NCBI GenBank assembly: GCA_023897205.1
Contig: JAHWDD010000004.1
Span: 4,836,001-4,900,000 of the forward strand
DNA length: 64,000 nucleotides
Source: Exophiala sp. HKRS030
Taxonomy: Eukaryota; Ascomycota; Eurotiomycetes; Chaetothyriales; Herpotrichiellaceae
Direction of reading: 5' to 3'
Shown: piece by piece, positions 32,560 through 41,512 of the stretch
Numbering within the stretch: position 1 is the stretch's first letter
Layout: the number at the start of each line of letters is the position of its first letter
Notes under the pieces: generated by a model
Databases searched by the model: none
Seen by the model: only the letters and a program-made list of their open reading frames with translations
Told to the model about the DNA's origin: nothing
Position numbers and translations under genes: made by a program

Positions 32560-33012
32560 TCAACTACAGGCGGGATTGTTGGATGCTGGTTTCGGGTCGG
32601 AGAGATTCTCGGCGTCTTGAGTAATGGCCGAAGATTCTTTGCGGAGTCGATCCACTTCTCGCTGAAGTGTAACAATATATTCGATTGCCTTTTCCACCGT
32701 AATCGCTCTAGGTGGCCCTTTCTTCTGCATTTCGACCGAATCCATTTGCGGGACTACGCTTTGGAGGGCTCGAATTGCTTGAGAAAGCCGGTCTCTGCGA
32801 TTTCGTTCGTTTATCGCATGTGTTCTCTGTTTCGAAAATGTGTCGGAGACAAACGATTCTGGATAGTTGAGGCCATGATCGGAGTGGCTTCCGTCCCTGA
32901 TGCATCCATAGTTTGACTTGACAGCCAGAGAATGGGAGGCAGATTGTGTTGCGGACTTTCCTTGGGCGATATTAGACATCTCAACTGAAGGTAAGTGGAT
33001 TAGGCTTATCAC
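32560..33012 (-). CDS. bHLH transcription factor, PHO4/NUC-1-like domain
   Basis: The frame gives 150 residues from ATG 33012. The ATG at 32979 (MSNIAQGK), which follows a TTCAG that could be a splice acceptor, is an alternative, so an upstream exon is possible. The bHLH domain at about residues 60-125 reads SKQRTHAINERNRRDRLSQA in the basic part and first helix, then ITVEKAIEYIVTLQREVDRL in the second helix. H-INE-RNR-R fits E-box (CACGTG) binding. Related fungal regulators include Pho4 and Neurospora NUC-1, which switch on phosphate-acquisition genes, but this protein is much shorter. CACGTG and GTGACTAAGT lie 334 and 407 bp upstream. It is the only member of the local bHLH family that looks complete. 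Confidence 0.75.
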   Translation of the reverse strand: MISLIHLPSVEMSNIAQGKSATQSASHSLAVKSNYGCIRDGSHSDHGLNYPESFVSDTFSKQRTHAINERNRRDRLSQAIRALQSVVPQMDSVEMQKKGPPRAITVEKAIEYIVTLQREVDRLRKESSAITQDAENLSDPKPASNNPACS

Positions 33013-33345
33013 GTACGAGGTCCAACCTGCTTCGTCCGACCTTTTCTTTCACTCATTAAAGGCAAATATATGCTTTGGGTGACGCTTGAATCATGCGTTG
33101 TCTGCTTGAAATAGGTTGGTGTACTTCTCAAACATTATGGGAACAGTAATGCTAAGTTGAAGAAATAAAACTGACCTCTGGGATACACATGACCATTGAG
33201 GCACGGAGGAGGGAAGCAAAATGCATGCCAATAGGTTTAGTAGAGCAACAAAATCGAGGCCCTTTCCAAGGCATCGGGTATCGCGTGGGGTGGTGTGTCA
33301 CCGTCGCCGTTAGATTCGCTGCCTGAAGGACGAGAAACTGGGTGT

Positions 33346-33351
33346 CACGTG
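33346..33351. promoter_or_regulatory. E-box CACGTG upstream of bHLH gene
   Basis: CACGTG in the context GTGTCACGTGCAG, 334 bp upstream of the 33012 start. This is the known core target of PHO4-type bHLH proteins, so autoregulation is possible. A single site may be chance. Confidence 0.35.
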
Positions 33352-33418
33352 CAGAGAATTCGTGCGAGGCAAAAAGGAGGTGTGTAGAGGAAATACATGA
33401 GCGAATAGGACCTTATCG

Positions 33419-33428
33419 GTGACTAAGT
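33419..33428 (+). promoter_or_regulatory. Candidate operator GTGACTAAGT upstream of bHLH gene
   Basis: Copy of GTGACWAAGY, 407 bp upstream of the bHLH start. Confidence 0.5.
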
Positions 33429-33859
33429 ATCAGCCTTTCCCGGGGAACGAGAATCTCCGTGAAAGGCAAGATCAGAGGGATAGATATAGCAAGGGTACTC
33501 ACAGAAAAAAGTACCGACCGCTTTGACTCTGTTTAGGTTAGCGCCACCATTAGCCGCAAGTCAATATCATGGGGATCCTTATTGGCGGTTACGCCCGATT
33601 GCGGCCAGTCGAATTGGGGGTGGCCAAATGCCCGATGGAGACCAGCGCTTCGTCACTGAACCCTCCTGATTCGTTGTTCTTTAACCCACCGTTTGACTTG
33701 GGGCAGGGCATTTTGACAGTCTTTTCGAATACGCTGCCTCTAGGCACGGACCAAGAGGCAAGCAAGTACAGAATCCGTGGGTGTGTCAGTTTACAGAAAA
33801 CACCTAGCAATCATCTGTGGCCCGGGACAAAAGTCTCTCTGCTGACAGGGGACATATTC

Positions 33860-34214
33860 CGCTCTTGGGGCCTTTTGGTGCCCTGTCAACGCTCTGCGGT
33901 GCATCTTTTCTGCCTCTTCGTACTTCTTCTGATCTTGAAGCACCATGGCAAGATTGCCTACACAAGTCAGCGTGTCAAGTTGGTCTGCTCCTAAGGCCTT
34001 TGTGTACCCTACCAGCGCTCGTCGATTTATCTCCTCTGCCTGCTCGTACTTTCCTTGTATTTGAATCACTGTCGCCAGGTTGCTCACGCATATCAGCGTA
34101 TCCGGTCGATCCAGTCCCAGTGCTTTCTTCATAACTTGCCAGCACTCGCCGGCTAATTTGCTCCGCCGCCTCGTACTTTCCTTGCTGTTGAAGTACTTGC
34201 CCCAAGTTTTTCAT
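33860..34214 (-). pseudogene. TPR-repeat (kinesin-light-chain type) fragment
   Basis: Two frames join around 34128: NLGQVLQQQGKYEAAEQISR in one, then KALGLDRPDTLICVSNLATV, QGKYEQAEEINRRALVGY and YEEAEKMHRRALTGHQKA in the other. These are 42-residue TPRs typical of the C-terminal part of fungal NLR-like proteins. Only about 2.5 repeats remain and the frame is broken, so it is debris. Confidence 0.7.
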
Positions 34215-35020
34215 CCTTGTCAGCGTGACTGTTCACGGTGTGAGTCCAGATAGAACAAGGAAGCTGTATCAGAATAACTTACACTCGTCTTGGTGGCTCT
34301 CCTTGTCGGTAGTCGGACATATTCCATCATTTTGTAGGCACGAGGTTCGAATGTTCGATCCCATTCTTGCAAGCACCGAAACGAGTGTTTCATGGCGCAA
34401 ATGAGAGTTGTTCACTCCTGTTGTTGAAATTGAAAGGACGAGGGCAGAGTAAATGTAGCCTCGTAGATAGAGTCACCAAGATTACATTTCTTTTCCCCCT
34501 TGGGTCGCTGTCATTCATCCGCAGTCGCCATTGTATCTGCTATTACCGCCTATAGATAAGGCACGAGGTACAGTCGAACCGATATCTATCAACCACTCCG
34601 CAGGCCAAGCGAGTCCACTGGGCGAAGCCCGTAGCATTGTAGAGCGAGCGTCGTTGCCCGCGTGAAAGTGAGAAGACCGGCTCTGTCCTAGCGAATCAGG
34701 CGTCTTATGCGACAAAGTATTAGCCAACGCTTACCCCTGTGGCCGACTGCGGTGACGTTGACGCTGAATATTTTGGGCGAGGACAAACCTGTCCCACGCC
34801 CAAATCGAGCTCATCATCAAGGGTGATTTTGAATCGGCATGACCCAACTGTGGAGCAGAGAGGGTGTTGGTGGGTCTCCGGCACAGTACGAAGCGATCAG
34901 TGAAGCCGCGTGGACAGAGCATACCACCCCGTAAAGTAAAGATGGTTTCTGCTTTGAGTCTAGCGGTCCCATGGCCTGCGGGGGCACATGATACAACTGA
35001 GCGCGAATTAGGTGTGTTCA

Positions 35021-35030
35021 GTGACAAAGT
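35021..35030 (+). promoter_or_regulatory. Candidate operator GTGACAAAGT
   Basis: Copy of the island motif, 571 bp upstream of the RING gene. The motif is inside the unrecognised 34731-35207 frame. Confidence 0.4.
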
Positions 35031-35245
35031 GATAGACTCAACTAGATCCGTCTGTGGCGCAAAATTCATCGAGACATTGGTGAAGGATCCGGTTGTATTG
35101 GTCAGCAAAGGACAATCCAGACCCTTTCTGATATACCACTTTCTGATCCGCGTTGATTCACGCCGTAGATAGTAAAATGCCAATGACTTGGCATGCGCGG
35201 GCCACAAGGCAAGCTATTCTTCTTGGCGCTCGGAAGGAGTCTAGC

Positions 35246-35255
35246 GCTTTGTCAC
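35246..35255 (-). promoter_or_regulatory. Candidate operator GTGACAAAGC upstream of RING gene
   Basis: Minus-strand copy of GTGACWAAGY, 346 bp upstream of the RING protein start. Confidence 0.5.
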
Positions 35256-35600
35256 TAAGCGTCCATAATTGGCTCTATTCAAGTCCCTTCCTCGATGTCA
35301 ACCCTATATGCTCGATAATGAATGCGGAAGTCTTGTCAAGCAGTGTTTCCCGCCCCGCAGAAATGGATGCTGACAAGAACCAGTAGCAATACGGAGGGGT
35401 AGTGGGAAAACATCGCTCGACGTCTGGGCCGATAAGCTCTGTAGACGAGGAAAGGCCTAGATGGATGCAGTTCCTATAGACGCGGAATCTCAACAACGAA
35501 TCGATGGGATTTATAGTAGCGGACGTCAGCGTAGGCACGAAGGCCGAGACACTCTCAAAATATATGGGACGCATGTGATGAGGCACTCAGTCATTTCGAA

Positions 35601-36338
35601 ATGTCTGGCCATGGCTCGCTGGATGGCCGATGGGTCTTCGTGATCACCACACTTGCCATCTTCCTTGCCATTCTCCTTCTTACCTTTGTGATCCAACGAC
35701 GGCAGCGCACCCTCCTCTCCCTGCGCATCGCGAGGGGCGAAGTTGACCTTGAAGCTCTCGGAATCACACGCCTCAACGTTCCTCAAGATGCCCTAGACAA
35801 ATTGCCGAAATATACTTACATCTCGAAAGCAGAAGGTGTCTCATCCACGCCCGGCAAAGCAGCCACATGTCAAGAACCATTTTTTCAGCCAGCCTGTCCC
35901 ATCTGCCTCAACGATTTCATCCATAGCGAAACTACCATCCGCGAACTCCCTTGCAACCACATCTTCCACCCCGAATGCATCGACCTCTTTCTCCGCAACA
36001 ACTCCTCCTTATGCCCCATGTGCAAGAAATCAGCCTTACCACCAGGCTACTGTCCCGTTAATGTGACGAATCTGATGGTTCACCGAGAACGACTCACACG
36101 ACAAATGCGCCAGCAAAACCACGAAGAAACGACAAGTCGGATGGCTGCGGTCGGAACAACTCAAGGACCCGTTAGGACACTATCGGCTCTGAGTGCACCT
36201 ACTGCCATGATTCACAATAGTCGCGTTCACGGTCATGGTGCTTATAACGGAGATATGGAGATGACTGCAGTGATTGGCACGGGTAATCAGAGGACCATGC
36301 ACCCCAGCCGTTGCACATTGTCATTTATTGGAACATAG
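35601..36338 (+). CDS. Membrane-anchored RING-H2 protein (likely E3 ubiquitin ligase)
   Basis: Single exon, 245 residues. A membrane helix at about residues 11-31 (WVFVITTLAIFLAILLLTFV) is followed by a basic stretch. A RING-H2 domain at 99-141 reads CPICLNDF, then LPCNHIFHPECI and CPMCK, with all eight zinc ligands in the C3H2C3 order. Such proteins pass ubiquitin from an E2 enzyme to membrane or membrane-associated targets. Its place among arrestin and phosphate-carrier genes suggests, but does not prove, a part in carrier turnover. The C-terminal 90 residues are Thr/Met-rich without a known domain. The frame is intact. Confidence 0.85.
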   Translation: MSGHGSLDGRWVFVITTLAIFLAILLLTFVIQRRQRTLLSLRIARGEVDLEALGITRLNVPQDALDKLPKYTYISKAEGVSSTPGKAATCQEPFFQPACPICLNDFIHSETTIRELPCNHIFHPECIDLFLRNNSSLCPMCKKSALPPGYCPVNVTNLMVHRERLTRQMRQQNHEETTSRMAAVGTTQGPVRTLSALSAPTAMIHNSRVHGHGAYNGDMEMTAVIGTGNQRTMHPSRCTLSFIGT

Positions 36339-36814
36339 GGTAGTCCTCTAAGCAAATAGGCATTGTCTATCTAAGTATCTATATTCTGTTCTACGTCCCT
36401 ATGCTTCGGGTTAACCATCTAGGATACCTCTGTCTGAAGCAGATGCGAACAAGACACTGAGACAACCGGTTGCATATAACAGGGTCAGCAGTGAGAGATT
36501 TTATTCATATACACGTCGTCTCCTCCTTCGACTAGCGTGAGCAGACGTAAGCGGTCAAAAACCCCGTCCATATCAGATATCGGAAGCATTTGCCAATAAA
36601 CATCACCGCTGTGAGCGTGTCGATAGTTTGAACCGTGGCATTTGGACGAATGATAGGCTGTCACGAAACGGTCATGCACTTATTCCCTTCTGCCAGCGTA
36701 GTCATGGCACGTGCACAAAGTAATGTTATGAAACGCTTCTTTAGAGAGTCTTCTCGTGATAAGCAGCTCGATCGAGCTCTAGGCCTTGTTAACCACTCCA
36801 ACTTCGATTTCGAG
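36339..36814. other. Intergenic, no gene seen
   Basis: Short frames only. CACGTG occurs at 36708-36713, about 465 bp upstream of arsenate reductase 1. Confidence 0.45.
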
Positions 36815-37673
36815 GATATCCCGGCAGCAGAAATTGGCAACGTCATTGAGCAAGGCGTTGACTAGCATAAGAATGATCGGAAATTGGATGATGTGTTACG
36901 AACTGGCTTGAAGGGTGACCAGCCCTTCCGTCAGAATAATCGTCTTTTGGTCTCGGTCAGTGAAGATTTCCTAGCTTGCCCTCGGATACGGTTAAGCCTT
37001 TGTCATGGCTGAATTGTGATTAGTCAAAACCTGCACAGACGGCTTAGACAGACCCACCCCCTTTCGAAAATTTTACTTTTTCGTTCTCATATACGAAGAG
37101 TATGTAAAGCGGCCCCTCATAATGCATTATTTTAGTTCACGGTTGTCCTAGCAGATGATTCTTACACGTTGTTCTAATGCTTGCGCGAATCAGCAGTAGC
37201 CGTGTATCCTGCACGACATCACGATCTCTTATAACCCAGCGTTTTCAACTACTACATATAACGGTCAACATTAATACATATCGACGCTTTAACGCATCTT
37301 CAGCACAAACTCACAAGATAGCAGCTAACAAGGAATGGCATGACGCCTACCCTAATCCTCGCAACCAATCACCCAATGCTATCACACGGGAAGATTTGCT
37401 CGAGCGCCTACAGAAAGACCAAAAACCTGGCGTGGACTTTCTGCTGGTCGATCTCCGAAAGGCAGACTATCAGGTAAGAGGACCTTCCGTTCCGAGTACG
37501 CCGAGTCTGCTCTGACGGACCAAAGGGTGGGACAATCAAGGGAGCACTAAATCTGCCTGCTCAGAGTCTCTACTATTCGCTCCCAACTCTGCTAAACATC
37601 TGCCAGCATGCCAGCATTAAATCAGTGATTTTCTACTGTGGTGAGCAGTATCTTGCTAACTTCTGGGTGATCA
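36815..37673 (+). repeat. Segmental duplication, left copy (partner 46775-47550)
   Basis: Long shared stretches with 46775-47550 include GCATAAGAATGATCGGAAAT, CTTGCCCTCGGATACGGTTA and, at the end, GAGCAGTATCTTGCTAACTT. The block spans the promoter and the first two exons of arsenate reductase 1. The right copy has several deletions. Confidence 0.85.
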
Positions 37674-37884
37674 GGTGACTAATTCGTATTATCCAGGCTC
37701 GTCCCAGCATCGCGGCAGTCGGGCTGCTGGGTGGTTCGACGATTTAATCAAGGACCGCCAAGTGGTTGGTGTTCAGAGCTTTATATTGCGTGATGGTGTC
37801 GGCGGCTGGGCTTGCGCAGGAGACGAATACACCCGATTGATGGACGAGTACGATACTCAAACCTGGACTAGTAAACAGAGTTGA
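37177..37884 (+). CDS. Arsenate reductase 1 (Acr2/rhodanese-like), with presequence
   Basis: Exons 37177-37473, 37526-37640 and 37697-37884 join to 199 residues. The core matches arsenate reductase 2 at 49 kb (exon boundaries identical): KEWHDAYPNPRNQSP, GVDFLLVDLRKADYQ, GTIKGALNLPAQSLY, then the Cys-x5-Arg loop FYCGSSQHRGSRAAGWFDDL. Like yeast Acr2 and Cdc25-type phosphatases, it should reduce arsenate to arsenite using glutathione or thioredoxin systems. An added N-terminus of about 50 residues (MLARISSSRVSCTTSRSL onward) is rich in Arg and Ser and lacks Asp and Glu, as in mitochondrial targeting sequences. The second gene has no such extension. A motif variant (complement of CCTTTGTCAT) lies about 180 bp upstream. 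Confidence 0.85.
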
Positions 37885-37984
37885 TTTGGCATCTTGTTTT
37901 GCTCTTGTAGGCCGGTCTTTACTGTACTAAGTGGTGAATGAGTGGCTTATGCAGAGGATGTGTAATGCTTTTCCTGTGGCGGAT

Positions 37985-38170
37985 GTTTACCCATCCCTAA
38001 CCAGTCATCGGTTCCGCAGGCCTATACCTTATTTACATACGAGGATGCTGAAGAAGTCGGGTCGAGGTAGATGCCAGGTGAAATATACGATGATGCGGCC
38101 GCACTTCGCCTTCTTTGGTGATCGTTACCGTGAGCGAGAGCCACTGACCAAGAACCAATATAGGCTAGGG
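37985..38170 (+). pseudogene. arsH C-terminal relic
   Basis: Reading across frames gives SSVPQAYTLFT and EDAEEVGSR followed by a stop, then a deletion of about 50 bases relative to the intact arsH at 51.5 kb, and then VKYTMMRPHFAFFGDRY. At the DNA level TGATGCGGCCGCACTTCGCC matches the intact gene closely. Only the last quarter of the gene remains. Confidence 0.75.
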
Positions 38171-38453
38171 AGCCTCTGCTCGGGGGTGTGGCAAGCACGC
38201 AGGTTATATTAGATTAGATATTCACATAGAAAAGCACTAGGACTAAGGCAACGGCTGCCAGAGCGGGCTTTAAGATTAGTGCTGCATTCGTCAAGCAGCA
38301 GTACGTAGCTTATGATTTTTGTACAATCACTTTTAACCTCCCAGAAATGACAGGTTTTTTACGACAACAGGAGACCAATTCACACTCTACTAAATTCTAG
38401 GAAACAGATTGCGCACGCTTCGATGACACCCAAGAAAGATGCCAAGCAACCTC

Positions 38454-39805
38454 TCAACTCCTTCGTACTCCTTTCGACTCGTCTTTCCAGTCCCAACGAC
38501 GGGCAACCCATCTCACAAGATACACAAGCGAGATCAGAACTGGCACCTCAATCAGCGGCCCAACGATGCTAGCCAGCGCCTCATCGCTGTTAGCCCCGAA
38601 TGTGGCTACCGCGACAGTAATAGCCAGCTCGAAGTTGTTGCTGGCTGCCGTGAAGCTCTGAGTAGCTGCTAGTTTGTATCCAAATCCGAGACGCTTTGTG
38701 ATTAATAACATCAAATAGAAGATGATCACAAAGTATACTAGGAGAGGGGCAGCGACTCGGACAACAGAAACAATTTGATGGACAACTTGCTTCCCCTGAG
38801 AGGCGAACAGGACGAGAATTGTGTAAAGAAGCCCGTAGAGACCACGGAGTAATCCACTTAAGGAATTTTCGCTCGTACCAAGTGGCGTTAATAGGCACGG
38901 AGGATGAAGCGGGTCGCGATGGTAGCTTCGAGAGGTATTCCAAGAAAAACTCTGACACTCCTAGCGATAGTGGAGTATGAAACTTGGGAGGCTTCGCCAT
39001 GACTTGTAACATTGACGAAGAGGATTGCCAAGGGTGTGTAGAGGATCATTTGAAGGATTGAATTGAATGCTACAAGAATGGCGCAATACTCCTCGTCACC
39101 CCCAGTAAGGCCTGTCCAGATCAGGACCTTTTGAGCAGTCTTATCAGCGTATATCCAATGAAAAGATTATGACTTAGGCGCTTACCATGGTAATGCAACG
39201 TGCCAGACCCACGAATATGAGGCCGTTCCGAAGTTCGGGCTTGTCGGGTAGGTAAGCCTAAGCAAGTCCAAGCTTTCTCATTAGCGTATGACTGGATAAA
39301 GAAGGGTTTCGTGGAGCTGAGCATACCATAAGAAGAGGTGCGATGATCCAGTTGGCCACAACGCTGAAAGCCAGTTGAATCCAAATCTGACGATGGGCAA
39401 AAACGCGATGCAAGGTCTCATATTTAACTTTGCAAAGGATCGGGTACATCATTACCAGCAAACCAACAGCTATATCACGAGAGTCCAGTTAGCTAGTGAA
39501 GAGATAAAAGAGGCGTGGATGATTCCTGCCTATTGGGACCGAGACGTCGACAAATTTGCCTTCTGAAGAGCTGGTCCAACGCCGTCGACGAAATTGCCAA
39601 GTAGGATGCCGACAACAATCGCCAATATGATCCAGAGGACAAGAAGTCTGTCTAACCACCCAAGACCCGCATATACTGATTTCTTGTGCTCAAATTTTTC
39701 TTGACTTGATAGATTCTCGAGGTCATCTTTGGTAGGTAGACTTGAGGTGTGTCGTAGACTGTCTTAATCGACCCCGATATTCGGATCTCCGCGAGGGGTT
39801 GACAT
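38454..39805 (-). pseudogene. acr3 arsenite transporter relic
   Basis: Same exon order as the intact acr3 at 53-54.4 kb. The N-terminal exon starts MSTPRGDPNIG, has an in-frame TAA soon after, then KKSVYAGLGWLDRLLV. One base is missing before FVDVSVPIG. LLVMMYPILCKVKYETLHRV follows, then NGLIFVGLARCI. Another shift lies before INATWYERKFLKW and a third after ITPWSL. The end RLGFGYKLAATQSFTAASNN is in a third frame. One stop and at least three frameshifts make it non-functional. Confidence 0.85.
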
Positions 39806-40002
39806 TCTGACGTACCGAATATGCTTTGTCGCACTGCGATCGAAAGACGATAACCTTAGCCGATGGACGGTAAGATGTATGCCGTAGAGTATGATCAACC
39901 CACGGTCCCACGCAGACAAGGGGGATGAAAACTACCCTCGTACTAATCGGGCGTCATCCACTGAGGCCTCTTGGTTTAAACAGAAGAGGTACGAGTGCTA
40001 AC

Positions 40003-40012
40003 GCTTTGTCAC
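40003..40012 (-). promoter_or_regulatory. Candidate operator GTGACAAAGC between acr3 relic and cyclin gene
   Basis: Minus-strand copy of GTGACWAAGY in the divergent region between the acr3 relic (198 bp from its former start) and the cyclin gene. Confidence 0.5.
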
Positions 40013-40458
40013 TGCCCGGCAACTATTAGCTGTGTTTGGAGAAGTCCCCGATTCGGACTATGCACTAACGTCGATTTGCATGATGCAGACCCCACTCCGG
40101 TTAGCTCTCATTGGTATCAGAATTTCCTTCGAAGAATGACCACCGCACACCTCTCCCTGGGATTGCAATCAAGATGTATGTACGACTGGCTATCAAATAT
40201 GCTCCTCGCCTTCCATATAACAATTCAAAAGGTGCGGCAAGTGCCCAACCTCACCCTACTCCTCGAACCAATCAAACCTTAAATGTCAATTAGGGTTTGC
40301 TCTCTCAATCCATATGTATCGTTTAATATCAGGTGAGTAGACAATTCGTGCCTCCTCATCTAAGACTCGAATTAAACGGATCGACGCAAGCGCGCAGTAT
40401 TCACCATCGAACCACTGCATCTCACTTTCTCCAAGTGAAAAAGACAGTAGTGACGAAT

Positions 40459-41235
40459 ATGGATGGGATGGGTAAAATGAAAGAGCACGAAGAATTGTTA
40501 AAAAGCTCGGTCGCCTGTATGTCGGTGGTGCAACGATCTAACAAGCAAAGAAATCACTGCCCCGAGCGCGAAGGAAGCCAGGAGCCTAACATAGCACTGG
40601 CACATGCGGAAAAAGAGTGCAAAACTGTCTATCCTACGATAGACTTGCCAACTCTAACAAAGGAACTCGAAACGTGCCGATGCAAAGCCTCAAGCTATTC
40701 ACCGTCCGAGCAAGCATGCCCAGATGCTCCCCCTCCAAGATCAAAGCCGTTGCACTACGAGACATGCCCCACACGGGACTTAGTCATATCGATATCTTCT
40801 ATGATCGCGAAACTCGTCCGATATAACGATGCTATGTCCTCGAGTGGATATCTTGTTACTAGATTTCATTCACGAACGCCTCAGAGCATTTCTATACATG
40901 ATTATCTGCAACGCCTTACAACCTACACCAAGCTTTCTCAATCTGCACTACTGAGTATGGCGTGCTATGCCGACAGGATTTGTGCGTTTTATCCTGGGTT
41001 CGCTGTCACTAGCTTAACAGTGCATCGATTCCTTATCGCTAGTGCGATCGTTGCAAGTAAAGTGTTGAATGACGCCTCCCCTCAAAACAAGATATTCGCC
41101 GAAGTCGGCGGTGTCAGTACCAAAGAGCTTGCTATCCTGGAACTAGAATTTTTGACGAAAATGGAATGGCGGGTCGTCTTGAACGCAGAATTATTAAATG
41201 ACTGTTATCAGTCTCTTATTGAAGGGAACCCCTAA
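40459..41235 (+). CDS. PHO80-like cyclin
   Basis: The frame is open from 40333, but the first ATG is at 40459, giving 258 residues. GTG is not a likely start in fungi. An upstream exon could exist because CAG/GTGAGT precedes the open part. The cyclin box at about residues 115-250 reads DLVISISSMIAKLVRYND, then FHSRTPQSISIHDYLQRLT, LTVHRFLIASAIVASKVLND and ELAILELEFLTKMEWRVV, the PHO80/PCL signature. Yeast Pho80 and Neurospora PREG bind a cyclin-dependent kinase and keep the phosphate activator inactive when phosphate is plentiful. This copy is next to the left arsenic core and arrestin C. It may be a second, island-specific PHO80. No frame damage was seen. Confidence 0.85.
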   Translation: MDGMGKMKEHEELLKSSVACMSVVQRSNKQRNHCPEREGSQEPNIALAHAEKECKTVYPTIDLPTLTKELETCRCKASSYSPSEQACPDAPPPRSKPLHYETCPTRDLVISISSMIAKLVRYNDAMSSSGYLVTRFHSRTPQSISIHDYLQRLTTYTKLSQSALLSMACYADRICAFYPGFAVTSLTVHRFLIASAIVASKVLNDASPQNKIFAEVGGVSTKELAILELEFLTKMEWRVVLNAELLNDCYQSLIEGNP

Positions 41236-41512
41236 TTTGAGTTGGATAGTCAAAAGACATACAGCAAGTATCACCCAGGTGTTGAGAACTGCCAAGGTCA
41301 AGGATATCGCAAGGTATTAGCTCCTGGAGGGTTCAAGGTCACAACAGTATCTTATATTGTTCCTAAAGAGTCTTTAAATCTTGAGTGGCGCTCACATCTG
41401 GAAGAAGAGCTCATGAATCCCAGATATTGCAACGTTACCCTGCTGACGCCTTAATGGTGATGTGGTCTGGATAGTCTACTATCTTTTGCTATGGACCACT
41501 CTCAAGGATTGA

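Larger units (their letters stand above)
33013..33859. other. Promoter region of the bHLH gene
   Basis: No gene seen. Contains the CACGTG and GTGACTAAGT sites listed separately. A plus-strand frame at 33569-33994 is the complement of the TPR relic's flank and is not accepted. Confidence 0.4.
34215..35600. other. Intergenic with two operator-like copies
   Basis: A minus-strand frame at 34731-35207 (158 codons) is not recognised. GTGACWAAGY copies lie at 35021-35030 and 35246-35255. Otherwise nothing is supported. Confidence 0.35.

Noticed and set aside
33569..33994. 141-codon plus-strand frame
   Set aside because: Partly the complement of the TPR relic, with no family match.
34731..35207. 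158-codon minus-strand frame as a fourth arrestin fragment
   Set aside because: Superficial similarity only. None of the arrestin landmarks found in A, B and C are present.
40333..40458. N-terminal extension of the cyclin from GTG 40333
   Set aside because: Fungal genes start at ATG. The first in-frame ATG is 40459, and GTGAGT there looks more like a splice donor.
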